Shown piece after piece: positions 15,775 through 24,544 of a stretch of DNA of 64,000 nucleotides (position 1 is the first letter of the stretch; the number at the start of each line of letters is the position of its first letter). This stretch comes from JADJPO01 sp963724535 (GTDB lineage Bacteria; Actinomycetota; Actinomycetes; Actinomycetales; Kineosporiaceae): contig CAVRVD010000017.1 in NCBI GenBank assembly GCA_963724535.1, forward strand, positions 434,001 through 498,000. Direction: 5' to 3'. The notes under the pieces were generated by a model that searched no databases, was not told the origin of the DNA, and worked only from the letters and a program-made list of their open reading frames with translations. The position numbers and the translations under genes are program-made.

Positions 15775-15845
15775 GGTGGAGTGGCCGAGAGGCGAGGCAA
15801 CGGCCTGCAAAGCCGTCTACACGGGTTCAAATCCCGTCTCCACCT
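15775..15845 (+). tRNA. tRNA-Cys (GCA)
   Basis: 71-nt cloverleaf with acceptor GGTGGAG/CTCCACC, anticodon loop CTGCAAA and T-loop TTCAAAT. The discriminator is T, as expected for tRNA-Cys. It lies 20 bp after tRNA-Gly. Confidence 0.95.
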
Positions 15846-15867
15846 CAAGGGCCCGATCGAGGTCCGA

Positions 15868-15939
15868 GGGCGATTAGCTCAGTGGGAGAGCGCTTCCTTG
15901 ACACGGAAGAGGTCACTGGTTCAATCCCAGTATCGCCCA
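15868..15939 (+). tRNA. tRNA-Val (GAC)
   Basis: 72-nt cloverleaf nearly identical in acceptor and D-arm to the tRNA-Val at 12283, with anticodon loop TTGACAC. Last gene of the Gly-Cys-Val unit. Confidence 0.95.
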
Positions 15940-15955
15940 CCACATCAGTGCAGGT

Positions 15956-15993
15956 CATTGGCCTGGTCCTGGGATCCGAGGACCAGGCCAATG
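15956..15993 (+). terminator. terminator of the tRNA operon
   Basis: Perfect 15-bp arms (15956-15970 and 15979-15993) around an 8-nt loop, 16 bp after tRNA-Val, followed by ATCGTTTG. The strongest intrinsic hairpin in the window. Confidence 0.85.
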
Positions 15994-16129
15994 ATCGTTT
16001 GCGGGCAGCTCGCGGGCGCGTTCGTTCGCGGCGAAAGGTGCACGCGAGAGGATAAGGACGGACAACTCCGGACTCACGCATCGCCCAGGTCAAGGGTGGG
16101 ACCCGCCGCCGGTGAGGCCGGGGTGAGCC

Positions 16130-16888
16130 GTGCGCCAGAATGGGCCGGTGAGCCGAGCTGAGTTGTTGGCCCGTGTCCGTGACCTGCGTGCCCAGGGCCT
16201 GTCACCCAAGCAGGTGGCCCGGGAGTTGGGGATGAAGCCGGCGGAGGTGGCCCCACTGATACGGCAGGTGGCCGGCGCCCGCCGGCCCGCGGCGGCCGAG
16301 CGGCCGCTGCCCGAACCGGATCAGCGGGAGGTGCTCGGTTGCTGGATCAATCCGGGCTGGAGCGCGGGCCTGGGCCTGGAGGCGGCGCCGCGGTGGGCGG
16401 CCTGCGACCCGGAAGGCAGCACCGACGACGCGGGCGAGTCCTACGCCGGCGGGCTGGCGGGGGTGATGGTGGCCCGAGCGGATCGCTCCAGCCGGGTCAC
16501 GGTCTGCGGGTGGCTGGTGGACGTGTTCTGCCTGGGTGTGAAGGACGCCGTGGGCCCGCGGACGATGAGCTCCAGCAACCTGTTCGACTTCTCCCGCCGG
16601 TTCTTCAGCGCCTTCGACGACACCGGTCGGACCGTGCCGCTGGAGTTGGCCCAGCAGGTGGTCCACGGCGCGATCGCCTACGCCGCGTCGTTCGGGTTCA
16701 CCCCGCACCCGGACTTCACCGACACCGCCGCCTATCTCGGCCCTGCCCCGCCGGAGGTCCCGATCAGGTTCGGCCGCGACGGGACACCGTTCTACATCTC
16801 CGGCCCCCGGGACAACCCACGGCAGGTGATCGCCGCCCTGGAGGCAACCGCCGGCGCTGGGAACTACCACTACATCGCCGGCCTGTGA
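16130..16888 (+). CDS. conserved-type protein with N-terminal helix-turn-helix, function unknown
   Basis: Up to 252 residues from GTG 16130 (or 246 from GTG 16148). The N-terminus (SRAELLARVRDLRAQGLSPK and the following helix) is a small HTH of the resolvase/sigma type. Residues about 60-250 form an alpha/beta domain with GWLVDVFCLGVKD, FTPHPDFTDTAAYLG and FGRDGTPFYISGP. The tidy codon use and motif density say it is a real conserved gene. I cannot assign a function. It is 26 bp upstream of a frameshifted gene on the same strand, suggesting a former two-gene operon. Confidence 0.7.
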   Translation: MRQNGPVSRAELLARVRDLRAQGLSPKQVARELGMKPAEVAPLIRQVAGARRPAAAERPLPEPDQREVLGCWINPGWSAGLGLEAAPRWAACDPEGSTDDAGESYAGGLAGVMVARADRSSRVTVCGWLVDVFCLGVKDAVGPRTMSSSNLFDFSRRFFSAFDDTGRTVPLELAQQVVHGAIAYAASFGFTPHPDFTDTAAYLGPAPPEVPIRFGRDGTPFYISGPRDNPRQVIAALEATAGAGNYHYIAGL

Positions 16889-16914
16889 CCGCCCCGGCCC
16901 CACAGGAGCGGCGG

Positions 16915-18281
16915 ATGACCCCGCCAGGGCAGTCGTCGCGGTCGGCGCGGTCGCTGCCAGAGTCGTTGCCGGTGCTGGTTGACCGGCTGCGCTGGGACCG
17001 GCGCCGGAATCCGTACTCCGTACTCCGGTCGCCGGGAGTACTCCCAGGCTGCCCGGGGCGTCGCGGCCATCGCCGAGCAGATCCTCACCGACCCGGACGC
17101 GCAGGCTGCTCGGGCACTGGTCCCACAGTTACGTAAGGCCGTCGACCGGGTTATGCGCGCCCTGCAGTACCTGGACGACTCCTCCGGGGTGATCGGGCAG
17201 GACCTGCGCGACCTGATGGAGGCGTATACGCGGGCCTGCTGCGCCGCGCCGTCCTCACCCGGGCCGTTGGCCGGCTGGCTGGTCGGGCTGGTCTGGGACG
17301 GGCCGGGCTGGCCGGAGGTCAGGCTCGCCGACTTCGCGCCGCTCTCGGTCCGAAGGAGGCTGTCCCGGATCGCCGACCTGGTCGCCGAACGCTCCCCCGT
17401 CCAGGCCGGCGAACCTGCCGCCGAGCCGGCCCGGGACGGGCACCTCGACCCGGAGGCCTCGCACCAGGAGTGGGCCGCCCGGTACTTGCGGGAGCAGCTC
17501 GCCGAGTTGACCGGGGATGTCGATCACTACGTCGCCGTGCTGGCCGAATACCTCGGCCACACCGACCGCTATCGGATGATCGCCACCGCGCTGCGGGACG
17601 CCGACCGGCGCACCGAGGCCATCGACTGGGCCCGACGCGGGCTGGCCGCTCGTCCCGGCGACCCGCACGCCGACCGGTTGCGCGACCTGCTGGTCGACCT
17701 GCTGATCGAGGACGACGACCCGGACGCCCGTGGCCGAGCGAAGATCGGACTTCCAGCGCCGTCCGCTCGCCACCGCCGTCAGGCCCTACACGCGACAGCC
17801 ACCAGAGTCGGCCTGGACCCCGCCCCGGCCACCGACTGGGCCCTGGACATCCTGCAGGCCCGGGTCGCGCAGGATCCCCGGTTCACCCGGGACCAGGTCA
17901 CGGTCCTGCTGTCGGCCGGCCGGCAGGACCAGGGCTGGTCCGTCGCGCGCACCCATCCCGAGCAGCTGGGTGAGCCGCAACTGGTTGAATTGCCCGCCCT
18001 GCGCGCAGCCACCCACCCCAACGACGTGATCCAGCCCTACCAGGAGCTGATCGAGCGGCACATCCTGGACTCCCGCGACAAGTGGCGTTACGAACGGGGC
18101 CCTGCGGCTGATGACGCCGCTGCGTGCCGTCCACCTGGCCCTCGGCGACCACGCCGGGTGGACGCGGTACCTGGACGAACTGGGGGACCAGCACTGGATC
18201 CGGCTCACCTTCCAACGCAGGCTCGACGCCTGGCTGGCCAAGGCACCCAGCACGCCCAGGACCGGGAGACGGACAGGCTGA
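16915..18281 (+). pseudogene. TPR/SWIM-associated-type protein with four frameshifts
   Basis: ATG 16915 follows CAGGAG. The product jumps frame at a 7-bp tandem duplication (17011-17024), then reads as a long helical-repeat protein (LVPQLRKAVDRVMRALQYLD; HYVAVLAEYLGHTDRY; AIDWARRGLAARPGDPHADR). It leaves frame again near 17728, returns near 17785 and shifts once more near 18095, ending LDAWLAKAPSTPRTG at a TGA (18279-18281). Restored it would be about 455 residues. The helical-repeat part resembles the C-terminal region of actinobacterial SWIM zinc-finger proteins, but no CxC-CxH SWIM motif is present. Function unknown. It is almost certainly inactive as read. Confidence 0.65.
17011..17024. 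repeat. 7-bp tandem duplication causing a frameshift
   Basis: CCGTACT occurs twice head to tail. Removing one copy restores a continuous reading frame (RNPYSGRREYSQAARG) across the junction, so the duplication is the inactivating event, by replication slippage. Confidence 0.8.
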
Positions 18282-18497
18282 GATCGTGCGAACCGCGCTC
18301 CAGCCGGCCAGCCCGCAGGCGAGAAACGGCCCCTCGCCGGGCCCCAGCGTCTCAACAACCTGCAGCAACCACGCCCCAGCAAACGACCTCCGAGGACATG
18401 ATCGATCGAAACACCCCGCCCGCCCCCGTCTCAATCGATCTGCAACACTGCAGCTCATGATCACGATTCAGATCGAATGAGACGTGACACCCAGGTC

Positions 18498-19050
18498 CTA
18501 GAAGGGCCTCGTTGGACTTCAGCCCGGCCAGTGCGTGCTCGTCGACCTCGGGCAGGCACAGCCGCGACGCGGCGTCCGACGTTGCCGCTGTGCACATCTC
18601 GCGTGAGAGGTCGGCCCGCAGACGGATGCCATGGTTGTCGAATCGCTGTCCGGGATCGGCGATCTCTGAGAGCGTGGCGGCGAGGGTCGCGTTGTGCGGT
18701 ACCCGGCCCAGGTCCACCACCGGACGTCGCCGTCGCGACGTTCGATGACCGTGCCGCCCAGATGAGCGGTGCGCATGAGGTCGTCCCGAACCTCCCCGAG
18801 TGCCGTGACAGCTCGATGGGTGAGCGCAACGGGCGGGTCCTCGCCGAGGAGGAGGTCACGGGCCGCGCGGGTCATGTCGAAGTGGTCGCCCGTGCCGGGT
18901 GGCGTTGTCCATCGGGCCTTGCCGGCGCCGTCGGGGGGTTCGACGTTGCGCGGCGGCGGGTCCAGTCGATCCAGATCACCGTCCAACTGCGTCCGGCGAG
19001 GAGCAGCCAGCGTGGACTGTCGATCCGTTGACGGTCGCGGCTGGCCTGGC
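18498..19050 (-). pseudogene. Lhr-like DEAD/DEAH helicase, C-terminal remnant
   Basis: Three minus-strand frames together give the C-terminal domain of an Lhr-type helicase: SPRWLLLAGRSWTVIWIDWT, then LLLGEDPPVALTHRAVTALG and DVRWWTWAG, then NATLAATLSEIADPG and LCLPEVDEHALAGLKSNEAL. The ATPase core is missing and at least two frameshifts separate the pieces. These helicases act in DNA repair or, in some clusters, in phage defence. It is dead here. It lies next to a toxin-antitoxin pair and another broken helicase. Confidence 0.6.
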
Positions 19051-19152
19051 TCACAGTAGTCGGCAGCGCGCAAGGAGTGGCTCAAGCTCGCTGAAGCCTG
19101 CGGTCTCGGAGGTCTGGCTGCCGTGCGGGAGAAGACCGCCCGCCGCAGCGCT

Positions 19153-19177
19153 TGTGTACACATGGGTCACTGTGTAC
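19153..19177. promoter_or_regulatory. operator/promoter of the toxin-antitoxin operon
   Basis: A perfect 10-bp palindrome TGTGTACACA (19153-19162) and a second half-site TGTGTAC (19171-19177) lie 10-35 bp upstream of the antitoxin start. Autoregulation of Phd/RelB-type operons through such sites is standard. Here it is inferred. Confidence 0.55.
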
Positions 19178-19186
19178 GCTGGAGTC

Positions 19187-19453
19187 ATGTCTGAGCTGCC
19201 GACCGAGTCCATCCGCGACCTGCGCGCCCACCTCGCCGCGGTCGTCGAGCGCGCCGACCGCGACGACCAGGCGACAGTGATCACCCGACGGGGCAAGCCC
19301 GTGGCCGCCGTCGTGTCCATCGGGGTGCTGCGCAAGTACCAGGAATGGGACGAGCGCGAGCTCAACAGGATCATCGACGAGCGAATGGCCGACCGGTCCG
19401 GCTCGGTCCCGCTGGAGGATGTGATCGCCGAGACCCTGGCGCGCAGTGAGTAG
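19187..19453 (+). CDS. Phd/YefM-type antitoxin
   Basis: 88 residues. The N-terminus (ESIRDLRAHLAAVVERA and VITRRGKPVAAVVS) is the Phd/YefM DNA-binding fold. The C-terminal helix (ELNRIIDERMADRSG) is the toxin-binding tail. It neutralises the RelE-type toxin encoded next and represses the operon. Its stop codon lies 8 bp inside the toxin ORF. Intact, in contrast with both flanking helicase remnants. Confidence 0.88.
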   Translation: MSELPTESIRDLRAHLAAVVERADRDDQATVITRRGKPVAAVVSIGVLRKYQEWDERELNRIIDERMADRSGSVPLEDVIAETLARSE

Positions 19454-19709
19454 GTTCAGGACGGTCTTCCATCCGGCCGCCCGCGAGGAACTGCGCAAGA
19501 TCCCTCGGGACGTGGCGTTGAGGATCCTCGCCAAGCTCGCTGAGCTGGAGGCCGACCCGTTCGGGTACAGCACAACACCCCTGGTGTCCCAGCCAGACAG
19601 GCGCCGCCTGCGTGTCGGCGACTACCGCGTGATCTACACCGTGGACAACACCGAGCTTGTCGTCTGGGTCGTCCACGTTCGGCATCGCTCCACCGACTAC
19701 GATCGCTGA
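19446..19709 (+). CDS. RelE/ParE-family toxin
   Basis: 87 residues from GTG 19446. RelE fold: FHPAAREELRKIPRDVALRI, a LEADPFGYSTTPL turn, RRLRVGDYRVIYTVD and VVHVRHRSTDY. The basic residues and the terminal Arg/Tyr resemble mRNA-interferase RelE toxins that cut mRNA in the ribosomal A site. A ParE-type gyrase poison has the same fold and cannot be ruled out. It overlaps the antitoxin gene, ensuring coupled synthesis. Confidence 0.88.
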   Translation: MSRFRTVFHPAAREELRKIPRDVALRILAKLAELEADPFGYSTTPLVSQPDRRRLRVGDYRVIYTVDNTELVVWVVHVRHRSTDYDR

Positions 19710-19754
19710 CCACCGTCAGCGGGGTCACGTGCGAACCGGCACCTCGGCCTCATC

Positions 19755-20443
19755 TCACGGGGACGGCGTTCTCCGGCACGGAGGTGTGGGGTCTATGCGA
19801 GCCGCGCCATGGTTCCTCTTGACGGTTGATCCGTGTTGGCGCAGGAGCTCGAGCATGTCCTCCTGACGCGGCTGCCCGAAGGTCAGCCGGTACAGCGCGA
19901 CGTCCTCCTTGAGCCGCTCGTACCGGGGACGGTCGACACTGAGCGGGTAGGGAACGAGGTGCCGTTCGATCTTGGCCGGGCCCGGGTAGACCCAATGCGG
20001 GGCGAAGTCGCCGCAGCTCGGCCCCGACGCACCAGCTCGGACAGGATCATGCCGATCTCGAGGGTCTTGCCCAACCCCACAGCGTCGGCGAGCAGGATGC
20101 GGGGTCGCAGGTTCTCCGGGTCGAGAGCCGTGCGGACCGCTTCACGCTGATAGTCCAACGGCCGTGCAAGCATGGTGGTCGAGACCGTCAGATCCGACAT
20201 GTCCAGGGGCACCGCGGTCTTGCGCAAGGTGGCCTCGAGCCAGAGCCTGGCGCGCCGGTAGCCCGGCGACGGATCGGCCTGGACCGAGGCCTTCGCCGGA
20301 TCCAGCACCGCAACCTGGTCGTACCGCTCATAGAACGTGGCCGTGGTCTCGCGCACCAGTTCCGACAACCCATGAACCCTCAGCAAGGCACCGTCACGGG
20401 TGTGCTCGACCCCGGTGCCCAACCATTCCTCGTCACCCATCAC
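19755..20443 (-). pseudogene. SNF2-family helicase with internal deletion
   Basis: The N-terminal ~150 residues are a SNF2-type helicase start: a lead-in domain (LRVHGLSELVRETTATFYER), the Q-like LDYQREAV, and Walker A LLADAVGLGKTLEIG. Just after the Walker motif (about 20010) the frame changes. The remaining sequence in another frame is a helicase C-terminus (PGPAKIERHLVPYPLSVDR then LYRLTFGQPRQEDMLELL). The whole motor core between is gone. SNF2 proteins with such N-termini occur in defence loci such as DISARM, but the assignment is tentative. Non-functional. Confidence 0.65.
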
Positions 20444-20573
20444 TACGAGCGATCCGGGAGCAGCAGCAATACCACCCGCCGCCTCACCTGTTCATAGGAC
20501 CATCCGGATCGATCACGTGCACCGGCTGACGCATCGGCGCCATATTCAGGTCAGGTCCAGTCTGGAGGAATCG

Positions 20574-21515
20574 TCACGATGCACGGAACACGGTGTCGGC
20601 GTGCCAGGTCAGGAAGTCGTGGTGCGGACGGTCGGCTCGTCGGGGCGGCATGGTGATCGGCTCATCGGATCGTTCTCGTTGGTAGAACTCCTCGCCGTTA
20701 CCCCACTCCGACCGCAGCCGGGGGCTGACCATCAGCCGCTGCGTAGTCGGGTGCACGCCGAGATAGCCCCGGTCGAACAACGTGTGGACATCGGAACGCA
20801 GCAGCACACCGTTGTCGACCCGGTTCTCCCCCTCCTGGGTGACCGGCCGAATGTGCGCAGCTTGCAGCACCGGCACGATCTTGTCGCCGGTCACGGCGCA
20901 CCGCCGGCCATAGGCCTCCTGCACCAGAGCCTTGAACGCCGCCTGCCCCACCCGAGTCGGTGCCAGTCGGGGCGCGCCGAACACCCCGCCTGGAACGGCG
21001 CCAGGCTCCTCGGCAACGGCCAGGTGGTGTCTCCACAGGAGCTGCCGCAGGACCTCTTCGAGGTAGCTGCCCTCGGGAGAGGTCAGCTCGTAGCTGCGGC
21101 CCTGGACGATGTTCCCCGACCAGCCCGGCGGCGCAGCCATCGCCTCGTCCGGGTCGAAGAAGCGGACGTCGCGCAGCATGATGCAGCCGATCTCCGGGTC
21201 GCCGCGGCCGTCGTCGAGCTTGCCCCGATACTTGCCGATCCGCTGGCGCATCTCCGCCTCACTGGCGCAGCCGTTGTCTTCACCGAAGAACTCCCAGGCC
21301 CGCGACATCGGCAACGACGCCCACCCAGACAGGAACCCGCCCCCGACGATCCGATTGCCATGCGAGTAATGCGTCTTGAACAAGAACGGCGCCCCGGACG
21401 GGATGGCCCCGAATCGTCGGCCACCGCTGGGCTGCCAGAAGTTCACCTCACTCGCGCCACAGCCATGCAGGAACCGGTACCAGTCCCAGTCCGTGACCCC
21501 CACATAGGCGCGCAC
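20574..21515 (-). CDS. HNH endonuclease with N-terminal PUA/SRA-like domain
   Basis: 313 residues from GTG 21515. Residues 1-170 form a ligand-binding-like domain (DWDWYRFL, VNFWQPSG, FLFKTHYSHGNRIVGGGF). Proteins annotated as putative restriction endonucleases share this layout. Residues about 200-265 carry an HNH core: YGRRCAVTG, AAHIRPV, NGVLLRSDVHTLFDRG. It would cut DNA, perhaps selectively on modified or foreign DNA. It lies 35 bp downstream of a second HNH gene on the same strand, so they form an operon. The nuclease residues (H in AAHI, N and H in NGVLLRSDVH) are intact. Confidence 0.8.
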   Translation of the reverse strand: MRAYVGVTDWDWYRFLHGCGASEVNFWQPSGGRRFGAIPSGAPFLFKTHYSHGNRIVGGGFLSGWASLPMSRAWEFFGEDNGCASEAEMRQRIGKYRGKLDDGRGDPEIGCIMLRDVRFFDPDEAMAAPPGWSGNIVQGRSYELTSPEGSYLEEVLRQLLWRHHLAVAEEPGAVPGGVFGAPRLAPTRVGQAAFKALVQEAYGRRCAVTGDKIVPVLQAAHIRPVTQEGENRVDNGVLLRSDVHTLFDRGYLGVHPTTQRLMVSPRLRSEWGNGEEFYQRERSDEPITMPPRRADRPHHDFLTWHADTVFRAS

Positions 21516-21550
21516 GCAACGATTCTGCCCTACCGCGCCGTGAACATGGC

Positions 21551-22453
21551 TCATGACGCCGCGGGAACTAGGCTGCCCGGAACCGTTCGTATCGGTGGGC
21601 AAGCCGGTCGGGGGTCGGGCCGGTCCACGCGGCGAGCGGGCACCCGCATCAGGGGTTGATCGTGGTGGGCCTGCAAGCCGTGCAGCAACATCGGCCCGTC
21701 GATCTCCGCCAGCAGCTGGTGGTGAAGTTGCACCACGTAGTCCGGACGGATGCCGAGCACATTCGCGTCGTAGGCGGCGTGGTGGATCTTGCACAGCGCC
21801 AAGCCGTTCGGCACCACCGGATCACCGCCCGGGGCGTTGTCGGGAACGATGTGCGCGGCGTCCAACAGTTCGCGGTGGGCCAGGTCACACACCGCGCGCC
21901 GGGTCGAGTAGGCCAGCATCACCTGGCCCGCAAACACCGGTTGGTGCAGCCGCCGGCGAGTCTGGGCGACGATGTAGCGACGCAGCGCCCCCTCCACGAC
22001 GCTGCCAGGAGTGATCTCCCACTGGTCATCGGTCAACGCGAGCACCAACTGATCCCGCTCGACCTCCTCAGCCACCAGATAGACCGGGAACACCGCCTGG
22101 AACACCCCCGGAGCGACCCCGTAGAACCAGGCCAGCGGCAACCCTTGCCGCATCGCCTCCCGCAACCCGGCGTTCTCGGCATCCCCACCCGCGTCCCGGC
22201 GCAACTTGCACCGGTGCAGCCCGTCCGGACCCTCCGTGTCGTCGTACGGGCGGGGGCGGCCCGACTTCGGCGCCGCCGTCGTGATCGTCAGCGCAGCGTC
22301 CCAGCCCCGCGGCTCGCGGATCCCGCGACCGCGGTCGATCAACGGGAACCGCACCCCGTCGACGGTGAAGTCGTTCGCCAACTGCGACCGAGCAACCTCC
22401 GCCTGCCCATCCATACTCACCCGGGCCAGCCACGCCAGTGACGGGGCCCGCAC
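21551..22453 (-). CDS. HNH endonuclease, putative restriction enzyme
   Basis: 300 residues from GTG 22453. N-terminal domain (FTVDGVRFPLIDRGRGIREP, AALTITT, RPYDD, NAGLREAMRQGLPLAWFYGV) followed by an HNH module at about 185-235: LLDAAHIVPD, PNGLALCKIHHAAYDANVLG. This architecture is widespread in actinobacteria as a stand-alone restriction-type nuclease of unproven specificity. First gene of a two-nuclease operon. No cognate methyltransferase is visible nearby, so any self-discrimination would rest on DNA modification or sequence context. Confidence 0.8.
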   Translation of the reverse strand: MRAPSLAWLARVSMDGQAEVARSQLANDFTVDGVRFPLIDRGRGIREPRGWDAALTITTAAPKSGRPRPYDDTEGPDGLHRCKLRRDAGGDAENAGLREAMRQGLPLAWFYGVAPGVFQAVFPVYLVAEEVERDQLVLALTDDQWEITPGSVVEGALRRYIVAQTRRRLHQPVFAGQVMLAYSTRRAVCDLAHRELLDAAHIVPDNAPGGDPVVPNGLALCKIHHAAYDANVLGIRPDYVVQLHHQLLAEIDGPMLLHGLQAHHDQPLMRVPARRVDRPDPRPACPPIRTVPGSLVPAAS

Positions 22454-22858
22454 CGCTCAAGGCGCCCGCTCCAGGTTCCCAAGCGCCTTCCATGGCCTTC
22501 GCCAGATCCACACAGGCTCGGCACCCTCTCCTTCTCGCCAACGGCGGGAGCCTTCACGACGCTTCAGACTTCACCGAGGACCCTGGCGTCTCCCCGGACC
22601 GGACTCGCCCCGGCCGGCTACGTCATGACCACTCCTCTCTTCGTGCCCGTCGTGCTCATGCGCCCGGGCTACTGGACGCACGTGGATCCGGGCTCGGTGC
22701 AAGACGAATGCCAACCTCGGTAAGCCCTGCTGAGGCGACCCACGGCCGAATCACCACCTCGGTCACATCATCTGGTGATGTGCAGTCACCACGTCGATTC
22801 CTACTGTCGCTGACATGGCCGGACACCCCGCTCGGCCCGTGGGAACCAGGAGTCCGTC
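22454..22858. other. intergenic region between divergent genes
   Basis: Promoter space for the HNH operon (minus) and the membrane-protein operon (plus). A 32-codon ORF at 22624 (MTTPLFVPVVLMRPGYW start) has no clear ribosome site. I see no RNA gene or repeat. Confidence 0.4.
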
Positions 22859-23542
22859 ATGACCATCACCACCACCGGCCTCACGCGCGCTGCTGGCATC
22901 AGTGCCGCCACCGCGGGGCTCATCTTCATCGCAGTCCAGATCAACCATCCGCCCATGGACGTGGCCTCGGTCGCCACCACCGAGTGGGTCGTGCGCAACT
23001 CGGCGAAGGTGGTCATGGGCGCGCTGGCTCTCGTCGGCATCACCGGCATGTACCTGCGCCAGGTCCGACAGGTCGGCCTACTCGGGCTCATCGGCTACCT
23101 GCTCTTCGGCGCCGGCTACCTCCTCATGTTCGCCACCGAGGTCATCTCCGCCTACGTCCTCCCGGGCCTGGTGAACCTCGCGCCGGGCTATGTCAACGAC
23201 ATCCTCGTCGCGGCCGCCGGGGGCACCCCCGTCGGAGACATCGGCGTGATGAAGACCGTGCTCGCCGTCACCGGCGTCGGCTACATGGTGGGAGGCCTCA
23301 TCTTCGGCATCGCCCTGTTCCGGGCCCGCATCCTGGCTCGTTGGGCGTCGGCGCTCCTCGCAGTGGGCACGATGGCGACGGTCTTGCTCGCCTTCCTGCC
23401 TGAGTCGTTCAACCGTCCGATGGCCGTTCCGGTCGGGGTCGCCTTCGTCGGCCTCGGCGTCTCCCTGTGGCGCGACCAGCGCTCCCAGGGTCTCGAGACC
23501 GCGCCGTCGATCGCCCTCGTCGAGCACGCGACCGTCCGATGA
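22859..23542 (+). CDS. polytopic membrane protein of unknown function
   Basis: 227 residues from ATG 22859 with about six hydrophobic segments (for example AAGISAATAGLIFIAVQ, VGYMVGGLIFGIALF, LLAVGTMATVLLAFL). Short loops and a small cytoplasmic tail. First gene of a three-gene unit. Each next start overlaps the previous stop by 4 bp. Similar small membrane proteins often accompany LuxR-type regulators in actinobacteria, and remnants of one lie just downstream. No specific family recognised. Confidence 0.75.
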   Translation: MTITTTGLTRAAGISAATAGLIFIAVQINHPPMDVASVATTEWVVRNSAKVVMGALALVGITGMYLRQVRQVGLLGLIGYLLFGAGYLLMFATEVISAYVLPGLVNLAPGYVNDILVAAAGGTPVGDIGVMKTVLAVTGVGYMVGGLIFGIALFRARILARWASALLAVGTMATVLLAFLPESFNRPMAVPVGVAFVGLGVSLWRDQRSQGLETAPSIALVEHATVR

Positions 23543-24264
23543 CCAGTCGTCGACCCTCCGGGCTGCCGGGGCGACCGCCCCGGCAGCCCCGGCAGCGGAT
23601 CTGGCCGGTGCCGGCCGCGCTGCTGTTGCTCAGCGCCGTCCCGGTGCTGGCAGGCGTGCTGCGGCTGGTTCAGCTCGCGGGCGGTCCCGAGCTGATTCCG
23701 GCCGACCACCGGTTCGCGGGATTCCCGCTCCCGCTGATGGTGCACATCGTCGGCGCCAGCATCTACGCGGTCGTCGGTGCCTTCCAGTTCGTACCGCGGT
23801 TCCGACGAAGCCACCGGGGCTGGCATCGCGGTGCCGGTCGGGTCCTGGCCGTGGCCGGCCTGCTCGTCTCCGGCGCCGCGCTCTGGATGACCCTGTTCTA
23901 CGCTCCTCAGCCCGGCAGCGGCTCCCTTGTCTACGTGTTGCGCCTCGTGTTCGGTTCCGCGATGGCCGCCTGCCTGGTCCTCGGCGTCACCACGATCCGG
24001 CGCGGCGACGTCGCGGGGCACCGCGCCTGGATGATCCGCGCCTACGCCATCGGTCTGGCCGCGGGGACGCAGGCATTCACGGGCAGCGTCGGCGGCGCGC
24101 TGTTCGGCACCGGCGCAGTGCAAGGGGACCTCGCCAAGGCAGCCGCGTGGGCGATCAACCTCGCTGTCGCGGAGTGGGTCATCCGCCGCCACACCGGTTC
24201 TGCACCGTCGATCCGGTTCGTCCGCGCCGGCCGACGTCCCGCCCCTGCGGGAGCGTCGTCGTGA
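23539..24264 (+). CDS. DUF2306-type membrane protein
   Basis: 241 residues from ATG 23539. Six or so membrane helices with the DUF2306 pattern: HIVGASIYAVVGAFQFVPRF, the RSHRGWHRGAGRVLAVAG loop with conserved His, and GHRAWMIRAYAIGLAAGTQ. The conserved histidines in loops may bind metal or haem, but the function of the family is unknown. Overlaps both neighbours by 4 bp, so it is the middle gene of the operon. Confidence 0.82.
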   Translation: MTSRRPSGLPGRPPRQPRQRIWPVPAALLLLSAVPVLAGVLRLVQLAGGPELIPADHRFAGFPLPLMVHIVGASIYAVVGAFQFVPRFRRSHRGWHRGAGRVLAVAGLLVSGAALWMTLFYAPQPGSGSLVYVLRLVFGSAMAACLVLGVTTIRRGDVAGHRAWMIRAYAIGLAAGTQAFTGSVGGALFGTGAVQGDLAKAAAWAINLAVAEWVIRRHTGSAPSIRFVRAGRRPAPAGASS

Positions 24265-24542
24265 CCCCCAACGACCACCAGACCTATCAGATGCGCGTGG
24301 TCGGGCACCTCGACGACCGCTGGTCGAACTGGTTCGGTGGGTTCACCATCGCCCGCTACGACGACGGCACGTGCACCCTCACCGGCCCCGTGACCGACCA
24401 GTCACAGCTGCACAGCATCCTCGCTCGACTGCGCGACATCGCCGCCACACTCCTCTCGCTGCGCACGACCGACAACGATGACGAATGGGGCGCAGGTGCC
24501 AGCACGTCCACGAGGCAGCAAGGACCGGCCCAGGCGCGATGA
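24261..24542 (+). CDS. small conserved-type soluble protein, function unknown
   Basis: 93 residues from GTG 24261 (GTGA overlap). A two-strand/one-helix unit (MRVVGHLDDRWSNWFGGFTI, DGTCTLTGPVTDQSQLHSIL, RLRDIAATLLSL). Proteins of this shape follow LuxR-linked membrane genes in related genomes. The last 20 residues are low-complexity and run up to the LuxR remnant, so the native stop may have been lost. Confidence 0.6.
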   Translation: MTPNDHQTYQMRVVGHLDDRWSNWFGGFTIARYDDGTCTLTGPVTDQSQLHSILARLRDIAATLLSLRTTDNDDEWGAGASTSTRQQGPAQAR

Positions 24543-24544
24543 CT

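Noticed and set aside
22624..22722. 32-codon ORF upstream of the membrane-protein operon
   Set aside because: No ribosome site and no recognisable features. Likely chance or a remnant.
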